Shown here: positions 43,956 to 51,941 of the stretch, piece by piece | Position numbering within the stretch: the stretch's first letter is position 1 | How the letters are laid out: every line of letters starts with the position of its first letter | Assembly (NCBI GenBank): GCA_013044385.1 | Contig: JABEUN010000012.1 | Coordinates: 1-57,977 of the forward strand | Length of the DNA stretch: 57,977 bases | Direction of reading: 5' to 3' | Origin: Acidimicrobiaceae bacterium | GTDB lineage: Bacteria; Actinomycetota; Acidimicrobiia; Acidimicrobiales; Acidimicrobiaceae | The notes under the pieces: generated by a model | The model's database searches: none | Seen by the model: the letters and a program-made list of their open reading frames with translations, nothing else | Told to the model about the DNA's origin: nothing | Translations under genes and position numbers: made by a program

Positions 43956-46028
43956 CTACTGCCCTCCTAGTGCGACACCGCATGCCACCAGGTGACCCCG
44001 CGATGCAGGTGAGATCGTCAAGTACTGCTCAGTAGAACTGCATGAACCCACCACAGATGGGCATCGCGGATGGAAACTGCAGCCACTTGGAACCGATAGC
44101 GGCGATGCTGGATCCCCATTCAGCAGTATCGGGGTGCTTCCAGAATCCGGTACTGCGGACAGCAGCGCCTTTGTATATGGGTGTGTCGGATCCGACAACA
44201 CCTGATCGGTGCTTCCCACCTCTACGAACTGGCCGAGGTACATGACAGCGATACGATCTGCTACCACCCTTGCCACAGCGAGATCGTGGGTAACAAAGAT
44301 GAGGGTCATGCCCAGAGACTTTCTGAGGTTCGATATAAGGTTAAGTACCACTGCGGCGAGAGACACGTCCAAGGCGCTGGTTGGCTCATCACAGAGCAGA
44401 ATCTCAGGGGGTACCACCACCGAACGTGCCAGCGCTGCGCGCTGTCTCTGACCACCTGACAACTGATACGCCTTTGCAGAAAGCATCTGTCGGTAGAGTC
44501 CGACACTGTCACTTGCGGCAAGGATCCTCTCCTGACGCTCGTGTTTATCGCGAACTCCAGTGGCGACGAGTCTCTCGTCCAGCAACTGTTCGACAGTCAT
44601 CCACGGGGTCAGTGACGCACCCGAATCTTGAAATACCATCTGGACTTTCGAGCCTGCTCGTAGCTCTATCTGTCCTGATGAGGGTGTGTTCAGGCCGGCT
44701 ATCGCTCTGAGCAGCGTTGACTTGCCGGAACCTGATTCACCGACCACAGCTACTGCCTCACCAGTTCCGACCTGAAGGCTCGCACCTCGAAGGGCTCTCA
44801 ACATGGCTCTAGATCCCCCACTACCCACCTTGAAGGTGACCATGACGTCGTTGGCAGTGATCATGATCTCCCGTTTGCCAACTGCGTCAGATGCGCTTGA
44901 GTCAATTTCCTGAACTGCCGCACCTTCTCGGAGTTCTCCGCCGTCTGTAAAGCTCCGGATCTGCATCTGCGTCGAGTCGATTCCATTGGATAGCCGAAGG
45001 TCATCGACTTGGGAACCATAGCGAAGGCAGGAAACATCGTGCAGATCCTCCACTTGGCAAAGGTGCGGCTTCGTCGAGTTGCAGATTTCCATCGCTGCGG
45101 GACACCTAGGTTCGAACGCACAGCCCGGAACGGAAATTCTTGAGTCAACTGCCTCGCCAGACATCGTCGCTATCCGACGATGTCGATCGCCAGACAGCGT
45201 TACCCTTGATGCCAGAAGTGCTCTGGTGTAGGGATGCTTTGCCGAATTGAGCACATCTTTCGTGGTACCAGACTCAACTACCTCGCCACCGTACATTACG
45301 ACGACACGGTCCGCCACCATCGCAGCCACGCCGAGATCGTGGGTAATCAGCACGAAGGATGTCCCAAAGCGCTCACGGGACATTTTGATCAGATCGAGGA
45401 TCTGAGCCTGTACCGTGACATCGAGCGCCGTTGTTGGCTCATCGGCAACAATCAGCTTTGGCCGGCCGGCTAGCGCCATGGCAATCATGACCCTTTGACG
45501 CAGCCCCCCTGAGAGCTCAAATGGGAAAGCCGACATCCGGCGTTCCGGTTCTGGAATTCCGACACTTTGGAGGAGTTCAACGCTCTCACTCTTGGAGCCA
45601 GTGACTTCTCCTAGCTGTTTTCCAATTCTCATGGTCGGGTTGAGTGAGGTCATTGGATCTTGGAAGATTGCGCCTAGATACTCCCTGCGGAGGCGCCTGA
45701 TTTCAGCTGCAGAGGCCAATGCAATGTCACGATCCTGGAGGAATACCTTGCCGGTGACTGAAGTATTCGAGGTCTTTTCAAGGAGTCCCAACATGGATAG
45801 TCCTAGAACCGACTTTCCCGAGCCCGACTCGCCAACCAGGGCAACTATCTCGGATTCTCCAACTTCGAGATTCACTCCTCGCAGCGCATGCACTGGAGAT
45901 CCAGACCTCGTGAAGGTAACGTGGTAATCCTCAACCTTGGCCACGCTGCTGCTAGTCGTCGCTCGTTCGGTCACACTGTTCCAATCATCACGTGTGACCA
46001 CACTTGACTGCTTCGTGGAGAACTGCAT
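43956..46028 (-). CDS. Fused tandem ABC ATPase, DppD-DppF type
   Basis: Protein of about 690 residues that joins two oligopeptide-type ATPases that are normally separate. The first domain has Walker A 'GESGSGKS', signature 'LSGGLRQR', Walker B 'LIVADEPTTALD' and a Cys-rich oligo_HPY tail ('PGCAFEPRCP'). After a linker of roughly 70 residues the second has 'GESGSGKS', 'LSGGQRQR', 'ILLCDEPTSALD' and its own tail ('SGCSFHPRCP'). It powers the import complex. The longest frame starts at ATG 46085. I prefer ATG 46028, which has GGGGAG at good distance. It is the first gene after riboswitch 2. Confidence 0.93.
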   Translation of the reverse strand: MQFSTKQSSVVTRDDWNSVTERATTSSSVAKVEDYHVTFTRSGSPVHALRGVNLEVGESEIVALVGESGSGKSVLGLSMLGLLEKTSNTSVTGKVFLQDRDIALASAAEIRRLRREYLGAIFQDPMTSLNPTMRIGKQLGEVTGSKSESVELLQSVGIPEPERRMSAFPFELSGGLRQRVMIAMALAGRPKLIVADEPTTALDVTVQAQILDLIKMSRERFGTSFVLITHDLGVAAMVADRVVVMYGGEVVESGTTKDVLNSAKHPYTRALLASRVTLSGDRHRRIATMSGEAVDSRISVPGCAFEPRCPAAMEICNSTKPHLCQVEDLHDVSCLRYGSQVDDLRLSNGIDSTQMQIRSFTDGGELREGAAVQEIDSSASDAVGKREIMITANDVMVTFKVGSGGSRAMLRALRGASLQVGTGEAVAVVGESGSGKSTLLRAIAGLNTPSSGQIELRAGSKVQMVFQDSGASLTPWMTVEQLLDERLVATGVRDKHERQERILAASDSVGLYRQMLSAKAYQLSGGQRQRAALARSVVVPPEILLCDEPTSALDVSLAAVVLNLISNLRKSLGMTLIFVTHDLAVARVVADRIAVMYLGQFVEVGSTDQVLSDPTHPYTKALLSAVPDSGSTPILLNGDPASPLSVPSGCSFHPRCPSVVGSCSSTEQYLTISPASRGHLVACGVALGGQ

Positions 46029-46146
46029 CTCATTCTGCTCCCCGCTTGCCCATAACCGAATGAACTCTGAGCCCCTCCAATTCATCGCCCTGAGTCTTCT
46101 GACTCACGAACTCACGAATTGCCGATTGCGCACAGCCCACTTCACC

Positions 46147-46194
46147 AAAAAAAATAAAAAGCCCAGGAAGACCTAGACGATCTCCCGGGCTTTT
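46147..46194 (-). terminator. Guanidine-controlled intrinsic terminator
   Basis: On the minus strand AAAAGCCCGGGA (46194-46183) pairs over 12 positions, one of them G-U, with TCCTGGGCTTTT (46168-46157). TTTTTATTTTTTTT follows the stem. The 5' arm of the terminator is itself the conserved 3' end of the guanidine-I aptamer, so aptamer and terminator exclude each other. Guanidine binding should block the terminator and switch the operon on. Confidence 0.93.
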
Positions 46195-46276
46195 ATCCCT
46201 CCGTGTAGTCACGAACTCATTCGTGGCTTGTGCCTCTCGGACCAGACCCTCAAGACGAGGCGGAACCCTAGGTACT
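46180..46276 (-). ncRNA. Guanidine-I riboswitch (ykkC RNA) 2
   Basis: On the minus strand the blocks CCTAGGGTTCCG (about 46272-46261), GGTCCGAGAGG (about 46242-46232), a variable hairpin (CACGAATGAGTTCGTG) and ACGGAGGGATAAAAGCCC with CGGGAGA behind it are present in order and spacing, as in riboswitch 1 and in the known guanidine-I class. It lies in the leader of the ABC transporter/hydrolase operon. Together with the overlapping terminator it forms a complete transcriptional ON switch. Confidence 0.97.
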
Positions 46277-46278
46277 GA

Positions 46279-46307
46279 TTTAGACATTACGACGCCACTG
46301 TTGCCAA
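46279..46307 (-). promoter_or_regulatory. Predicted sigma-70-type promoter of the riboswitch-2 operon
   Basis: On the minus strand TTGGCA (46307-46302) and TCTAAA (46284-46279) are 17 bp apart. This would start the transcript a few bases before the aptamer's first conserved block, exactly where a riboswitch leader should begin. The -10 match is only moderate. Confidence 0.55.
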
Positions 46308-46662
46308 ATTGTTTCGTCTCTTTGACAGTCTCGTTTACTGTCCAATTGTCGATAAAGTTCTGACTCCTTGACCCGGCGAGCCCGAGGCTAAAACCTCCGA
46401 AGTCATGGATTCAACTCAGAAACGTGCTCAAGTGAGTCTCGGAACCATACCGGCGGGTTGTAGCTCTCGGTCATAAACCGGCGTTCACCGTTCGGGCCGA
46501 GCGGCTTTCAGCGCTCTCGAAGGGTTCTGCCGAAATCAGAACTGCGAGTGCGTGTTTCAACTGGAAGCCTTGAATTTTTTGAGTTGGCCACGACACCGGC
46601 CCACGAGGTAATCATGCGACCGAACGGTCCTAGAAGTTCGAACCCGTCTGGGCTGCAAGAAG
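46308..46662. other. Intergenic region upstream of riboswitch 2
   Basis: About 355 bp without a supported gene. A TTCGAAC sequence near 46636 recalls a tRNA T-loop, but the flanking bases do not pair, so no tRNA is present. It separates the guanidine operon from the Rieske oxygenase genes. Confidence 0.45.
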
Positions 46663-47352
46663 CTAGGACATTGCGTCCGGTTGAGTTTCCGAATTCACGA
46701 GCTGCCAACCGTCGTAAACCTCTGTCCCGTTTGACAGTTCAAAACAGATCGTATCCAGCTCTGGTGCGCTGCCAAAGACACCAACCAGCTCCTCCAATAC
46801 CCAACCAGCCCTTCTGACCCACAGTCCACCCCCGATAGTTGGTTCTGACCAGACGCCTACAGCGGTGTGGCCGATGAGCAGCAGCCGACCGAGCACCCGC
46901 TCGCCAGATCCTTGAGGGTCTCTTCGCTCGATGATCAAGTTGGAGGAGTCGGCCTCTTCAGTCTGCACCCAGCCCTCGATAAAGTCATCTCCCACCTCTC
47001 TCAAGTGAGTACGATCGTCTGAGATAAGCAGGTAGCTCGCGTCGAACCCACCCGGACGACCTTCGAAGGTGTCGATGTCGTGGTCGAAGAAGGCAGATGA
47101 TCCGTCAAGGCTTAACTTCCCCGTGAAGGCTTGGAGTGCGTCTAGTCCGTCAAGTGACACAGAAGTTTCGGCCGGCACCCTGATATCTGCAAAGCGGTCC
47201 CCTGACTGGGCCCACACCACCAGTGACACCTCTTCAGTGACGCCATTATCCAAAGTCCTCCACTGCCTCCGCCATAGCCCATTGATCGGCTCAAACGGCC
47301 TCAATTCCCTGAAGCCAAACGGAATTAGGTTTGATTGCGGTTCATTACGCAA
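46663..47352 (-). CDS. Hypothetical protein coupled to a Rieske oxygenase
   Basis: About 229 residues if translation starts at TTG 47352, just before the Rieske gene's stop with AGGA upstream; the open frame extends to 47490 inside that gene. It is soluble and rich in beta-strand pattern with many Trp residues ('GLWRRQWRTLDNG', 'FADIRVP', 'GWVLEELVGVFG'), which recalls lipocalin-like barrels such as the Hri1 group. That resemblance is only a guess. The 8-bp overlap indicates translational coupling, so it may be a partner or chaperone of the oxygenase. Confidence 0.6.
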   Translation of the reverse strand: MRNEPQSNLIPFGFRELRPFEPINGLWRRQWRTLDNGVTEEVSLVVWAQSGDRFADIRVPAETSVSLDGLDALQAFTGKLSLDGSSAFFDHDIDTFEGRPGGFDASYLLISDDRTHLREVGDDFIEGWVQTEEADSSNLIIERRDPQGSGERVLGRLLLIGHTAVGVWSEPTIGGGLWVRRAGWVLEELVGVFGSAPELDTICFELSNGTEVYDGWQLVNSETQPDAMS

Positions 47353-48508
47353 GTTTTCCTGCCGGTTTTCCTGAGTGCCGACGCAGCGACCTGTGAAAGT
47401 TCCGCAACGGCCTCTCATGGGTCGAGGCGAGCGGACCCACACCAAAGCCGCCATATCCGGTTGAGGACTGGAGTGCTTCGCAGGCCGCAATGTCCTCCGC
47501 CAGAAAACTCCTAACCATACTTATGAGTGTTTCTCCATCGGTGCCTGGTTCCGCTCTAAGTCGCAAAGTGATTCTCGTCTCATTTGGCGAGATGGGATAG
47601 GCGTCGTAAGTGGCGAAGTAGTCACCGGTGGTCACCATCATGAGATTTGGAAAAAGCAGGTGGGCACCGATACCTACACGGTCTCTATCTGGGATCCACG
47701 GCAATCCACCCAAGTTGTTCTTAGAGGCCTTTAGCGGCTCGTAGCTCCACCAGTTGTCCCCTAGTGACTCCCACTCAAAGCTTCGGTGATCGAATGCATT
47801 TAATGACTTGGCGTGTAGGTACCAGAGGTGATAGACGTCGAGATGGTTTTCGACCAAGAACTTCCAGTTGCAATTTACTGAGTATTGAACCTTGCCAACC
47901 TCAACCAGCGGTCCGTCGAGGAATGCTCCGAGACGACCTTGCATCTCCGAGATCCATTCCAAAAAGTCTGGACCATTCTCCGACATTCTGACGAAAATCA
48001 TCTCATGCCATACCTCGACCGCAACACTTCCGAGAGAAAGCTCTGAAAGCTCAACTCCAAAGAACTGATCTGGTTGGGGAATGCGCACCAGATCGCCTTG
48101 CCTATTGAAGCTCCACTGATGGTACTGGCAGGTTATATGGGTACCCAATTTGCCCGATCCAGACAAAAGAGTCATTCCCCTGTGGCTGCAGATGTTACGA
48201 AAGCATTTCAGTTGACCGTTGCCCTGATTGACTATCGCCATCGGCACTCCAAGCAAGGTCAATGTTATGAAGCTCCCCGACTCAGGAAGTTCATCGGTCA
48301 CGGCGACGAATAGCCAGCTACTGCCGAATACTTTTTGGACCTCGTGTTCGAGTACGGCCTCAGACACATATAAGTCCCGAAAGTGGTTGGCTTGATACCT
48401 CTGGAGTGATTCAAAATCCCAACCGAAACTGTTCCCAACCGGGAGGCGGTCCTTCGAAGCATTAGCTGGGCTTTCAAGTAACTCAGGAGACGTATCGAAC
48501 AACTTCAA
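47345..48508 (-). CDS. Rieske non-haem iron oxygenase, alpha subunit
   Basis: Protein of 387 residues. The Rieske [2Fe-2S] site is C107-x-H109 ('CSHRG') and C127-x2-H130 ('CQYH'). The mononuclear iron site is D224-x2-H227-x4-H232 in 'ENHLDVYHLWYLH'. This is the ring-hydroxylating oxygenase family, which also includes choline and carnitine oxygenases and O- or N-demethylases. The substrate is unknown, and no reductase or ferredoxin gene is next to it. TTG start with GGAGG upstream. It lies upstream of the hypothetical partner and is not under riboswitch 2. Confidence 0.92.
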   Translation of the reverse strand: MKLFDTSPELLESPANASKDRLPVGNSFGWDFESLQRYQANHFRDLYVSEAVLEHEVQKVFGSSWLFVAVTDELPESGSFITLTLLGVPMAIVNQGNGQLKCFRNICSHRGMTLLSGSGKLGTHITCQYHQWSFNRQGDLVRIPQPDQFFGVELSELSLGSVAVEVWHEMIFVRMSENGPDFLEWISEMQGRLGAFLDGPLVEVGKVQYSVNCNWKFLVENHLDVYHLWYLHAKSLNAFDHRSFEWESLGDNWWSYEPLKASKNNLGGLPWIPDRDRVGIGAHLLFPNLMMVTTGDYFATYDAYPISPNETRITLRLRAEPGTDGETLISMVRSFLAEDIAACEALQSSTGYGGFGVGPLASTHERPLRNFHRSLRRHSGKPAGKLA

Positions 48509-48776
48509 TCAACCCTTCCTCCGAATGGAGGGTCCGGTCGATCTTGTCTCCCAATGCAACAACCCTCCGCAAGCAACGCTCTGTTACAAGTAGCGCTACC
48601 TTCCCAAAGCTAGATACGACAGGTCACGGGGGGATTTACTGTGTATGAACCCTCTGTTACGTGCTCAGAGTGATTCGAAACGCGCCATGGCTGTCTGGTC
48701 TAGGTCAGATCGAAGAGCAGCCATCATAGGCCGACCTAGGCGAACCGATCTTGCAACAGTTGTGCCGCAGCCAGAA

Positions 48777-49760
48777 TCAACCGTTTACTGTGCTCATGTC
48801 CGGATACCGGTCTCCACTTGTCACCCCAAATGGAAACACTGCATCCAGCTCTTCCAGTTCATCGGTGCTTAGTTCTACGTCTGCCGAACCGACATTCTCT
48901 TCAAGGCGCTCCACGCTCCTTGTCCCCGGGATCGGCACTATATCATCCCCCTGGGCCATTAGCCATGCAAGTGCTACTTGAGCAGAAGTCACGCCTTTTC
49001 TCGCGGCGAACTCGCTCACCTTGTTTACGAGTTCTATGTTTTTTGCGAAGTTTTCTCCCGTGAATCGAGGGTGTCGACGTCTTGTGTCGTCAGGGGCGAG
49101 ATCGTCTAAAGACCGGATACGACCGGAAAGGATTCCTCTGCCTAAGGGGCTGTAGGCGACGAAACCGATGCCAAGTTCTCGAGTGGTTTTTAGGATCTCA
49201 GCCTCGGGGTCCCTCGTCCAAAGCGAATACTCGGTCTGAAGGGCGGTGATCGGATGGACAGCATGAGCCCTCCTCAACGTGGCAGGACTCGCCTCGGAGA
49301 GGCCAATGTACCTAACCTTTCCGGCTTCAACCAGTTCGGACATCGCTCCAACAGTCTCCTCTATCGGCACGCTCCTATCCACCCGATGCTGATAGTAGAG
49401 GTCAATGACGTCGACTCCGAGGCGAGACAGCGATGCATCGCAACTCTGCTTCACGTAGTCCGCATCTCCGCGGATCCCGAGCCACTTCCCCGACTCATCC
49501 CGCACATTCGCAAATTTTGTTGCCAGGACTACCTCGTCACGTCTGTTGGCAATCGCCTTTCCCACCAACTTCTCGTTCGTAAAAGGTCCGTAAGCGTCCG
49601 CAGTATCTAAGAATGTGACATCCATGTCGAGAGCATTGTGGATTGTCTCAACAGCGGACGCCTCATCCGAAGCTCCATAGAAGTCGGACATTCCCATGCA
49701 ACCGAGTCCGATTCTTGACACTTCGAGCCCTGAGCTACCTAGAGTGACTGTTTTCATCAT
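48777..49760 (-). CDS. Aldo/keto reductase, AKR13-like
   Basis: Protein of 327 residues with the aldo/keto reductase barrel. The tetrad is visible as Asp and Tyr in '[11 protein letters not shown]', Lys in 'VLATKFAN' and His in 'YYQHRVD'. '[12 protein letters not shown]' at the N-terminus and '[13 protein letters not shown]' are typical of the AKR13/YakC-like group, which reduces pyridoxal and other aldehydes. ATG start after GGGGGT. It is unlike the other reductase in this window (3611-4609) in length and motifs. Confidence 0.9.
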   Translation of the reverse strand: MMKTVTLGSSGLEVSRIGLGCMGMSDFYGASDEASAVETIHNALDMDVTFLDTADAYGPFTNEKLVGKAIANRRDEVVLATKFANVRDESGKWLGIRGDADYVKQSCDASLSRLGVDVIDLYYQHRVDRSVPIEETVGAMSELVEAGKVRYIGLSEASPATLRRAHAVHPITALQTEYSLWTRDPEAEILKTTRELGIGFVAYSPLGRGILSGRIRSLDDLAPDDTRRRHPRFTGENFAKNIELVNKVSEFAARKGVTSAQVALAWLMAQGDDIVPIPGTRSVERLEENVGSADVELSTDELEELDAVFPFGVTSGDRYPDMSTVNG

Positions 49761-49988
49761 GCGACCCCCAAAACTTTCATCTCCGGCCCAAGTCTCTCAA
49801 ACACATATGATTCGGGCGCACAAGTGCTAGAAGCTAATACATCCTTACAGCTAAAACGTAGCCTGAAGTCGGAAAGATACTCCATAAGAAGTCATGCTCA
49901 ACTTTGTCTCTTCACCAATTTCTAGTAGCGAATCGGTCGCGTAATACCTGGCAAGCATGACTATTTCAGCCCGAGTTCCACAACAGAA

Positions 49989-51941
49989 TCAATTGACTGC
50001 TTCGGTGAACTGACTGTTGTACAACCTGAAGTACGCTCCCTTGCTTTCCATCAGATCGTCATGGCTACCCGACTCAACTATGGTGCCGGACTCCATGACG
50101 AGAATGATGTCCGCATTGCGAATCGTCGAGAGTCGGTGCGCAATCACGAAGCTGGTCCTGCCTGTCCGCAACTTGGCCATCGCCGCCTGGATCAGAACCT
50201 CGGTTCGACTATCTACACTGCTGGTCGCCTCGTCGAGAATCAAAATCTCAGGATTAGCAAGGAATGCTCTGGCGATGGTGAGTAGCTGCTTCTGCCCAGC
50301 AGATATGCTCGCTGACTCACCATCGAGCTCGGTTTCATAACCGAGTGGGAGTGTTCTGATGAAGTGGTCTGCCAATGCCGCCGTTGCAGCCTGTTCGATC
50401 TGGAGGTCTGTGGCTCCTTCGAGTCCATAACCGATGTTCTCCCTAACAGTTCCACTAAATAGCCACGTGTCCTGGAGGACCATCCCATAGGCCTGCCTGA
50501 CAGTGTCCCTCGAGAGGTCTGAGTATGGAACCTCATCGATAGAGATCATGCCAGAATCCACCTCATAGAAGCGCATAAGGAGGTTTACGATCGTCGTCTT
50601 GCCTGCTCCGGTCGGGCCGACTATGGCAACAGTTCTGCCTTGGGGGACTTCGAGGTTGAAGCCTTCGATGAGTTTCCTATCTGAGGTATAACTAAACTCA
50701 ACGTCTTTTAGGTCAACGTGCCCACGCACGGGATTAGGCAACTCCCCAGTCTGCAGCAGCCTCTCTTCCTCGTCTGCATCCAGCATCTCAAATACCCTCT
50801 CGGCGGATGCGAGTCCGGACTGCAACATGTTCATCTGGCTAGCTACCTGAGTCATCGGTTGGGTGAACTGCCTTGCGTACTGCGTGAATGCCACGACGCT
50901 TCCAAATGACAGAGCCCCAGTGGCTACCCTGTACCCACCAAATACCGCAATCAGTACATAGTTGACGTTGGAGAAAAACTGCATCATCGGCTGGATGATG
51001 CCGGAAAGGAATTGCGCCTTGAAGCTTGCCTGGTAGGTCTTGTCATTCAAGTCGTTGAACTTCTCCATCGAAGCACGGCTGGCTCCGAAAACCTGAACAA
51101 GTACGTGTCCGGTATGCATCGCCTCGACATGTCCGTTCAAGTACCCCGTCTGTTTCCATTGTGCGGCGAACTGCACTTGTGATCGCTTTGCAATGAGCGC
51201 CGCACCCCAAATCGCTAACGGAACCGTTACTAGCGACACCACGGCCAGCAGCGGAGAGATCCAGAACATCATTATCAGAACACCTATAATCGTCAGAATA
51301 GAAGTCAGAAGCTGACTCATCCCTTGCTGGATAACCGTCGAGATATTGTCTATGTCATTGGTGACCCTCGACAGCATGTCCCCGTGTGCGTGAGTGTCGA
51401 AATACCGTAGTGGCAGTCTTCCCAGCTTCTCCTCGACGTCGGTCCTCATTCTGGCTACGGTCCGCTGGGCGACTCCGGCCATTATGTAACCTTGACCCCA
51501 ACTGAAAAAGGATCCGACTAGATACACGAATATGGCGAGCAGGGCCAAGTGGCCAAGTTGTGAGAAGTCAATACCGTTGCCTGGAGTAATCTTGATAGAG
51601 CCGAGCATGGAGCCAAGATTCGACTTACCGTGCTGTGAAAGGTAGTGGACGACGCACTGTTGACTGCCATTGCAGGCTTTGTAGAGCGCCTTCACCTGAG
51701 GCGTGGACCCGACGATTCCAGAGAAGATCACGTTGATTGCATCACCGAGGATCTTTGGACCTATCACTGTGAACGCTACGGAGAACACACCCAACAAAAG
51801 CGCCGCTACCAAGAGCTTTGACTCAGGTCCAAACCTTCGAGTCATCCTTTTGAGCGTTGCTTTGGTATCTTTGGACTTTCCCACCTGCGTCTGGCTGCCG
51901 GGTCTACCCATTGGCCCACCGGGCCTTCCGGCCATCATCAT
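49989..51941 (-). CDS. ABC exporter half-transporter, consensus Walker B
   Basis: Protein of 650 residues. A Gly/Pro-rich N-terminus of about 30 residues precedes a six-helix membrane domain (about 45-360) with an unusual insert of about 55 residues after helix 1 that carries two cysteines. The ATPase has Walker A 'GPTGAGKT', Walker B 'LILDEATSSVD' with the catalytic Glu, and a variant signature 'SISAGQKQ' instead of LSGGQ. It forms a heterodimer with the product of the overlapping upstream gene. The substrate, perhaps a drug, lipid or peptide, is unknown. Confidence 0.93.
   Translation of the reverse strand: MMMAGRPGGPMGRPGSQTQVGKSKDTKATLKRMTRRFGPESKLLVAALLLGVFSVAFTVIGPKILGDAINVIFSGIVGSTPQVKALYKACNGSQQCVVHYLSQHGKSNLGSMLGSIKITPGNGIDFSQLGHLALLAIFVYLVGSFFSWGQGYIMAGVAQRTVARMRTDVEEKLGRLPLRYFDTHAHGDMLSRVTNDIDNISTVIQQGMSQLLTSILTIIGVLIMMFWISPLLAVVSLVTVPLAIWGAALIAKRSQVQFAAQWKQTGYLNGHVEAMHTGHVLVQVFGASRASMEKFNDLNDKTYQASFKAQFLSGIIQPMMQFFSNVNYVLIAVFGGYRVATGALSFGSVVAFTQYARQFTQPMTQVASQMNMLQSGLASAERVFEMLDADEEERLLQTGELPNPVRGHVDLKDVEFSYTSDRKLIEGFNLEVPQGRTVAIVGPTGAGKTTIVNLLMRFYEVDSGMISIDEVPYSDLSRDTVRQAYGMVLQDTWLFSGTVRENIGYGLEGATDLQIEQAATAALADHFIRTLPLGYETELDGESASISAGQKQLLTIARAFLANPEILILDEATSSVDSRTEVLIQAAMAKLRTGRTSFVIAHRLSTIRNADIILVMESGTIVESGSHDDLMESKGAYFRLYNSQFTEAVN

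Noticed and set aside
46600-46680. tRNA-like T-loop TTCGAAC
   Set aside because: The bases on either side cannot form the T stem, and no anticodon arm is seen.
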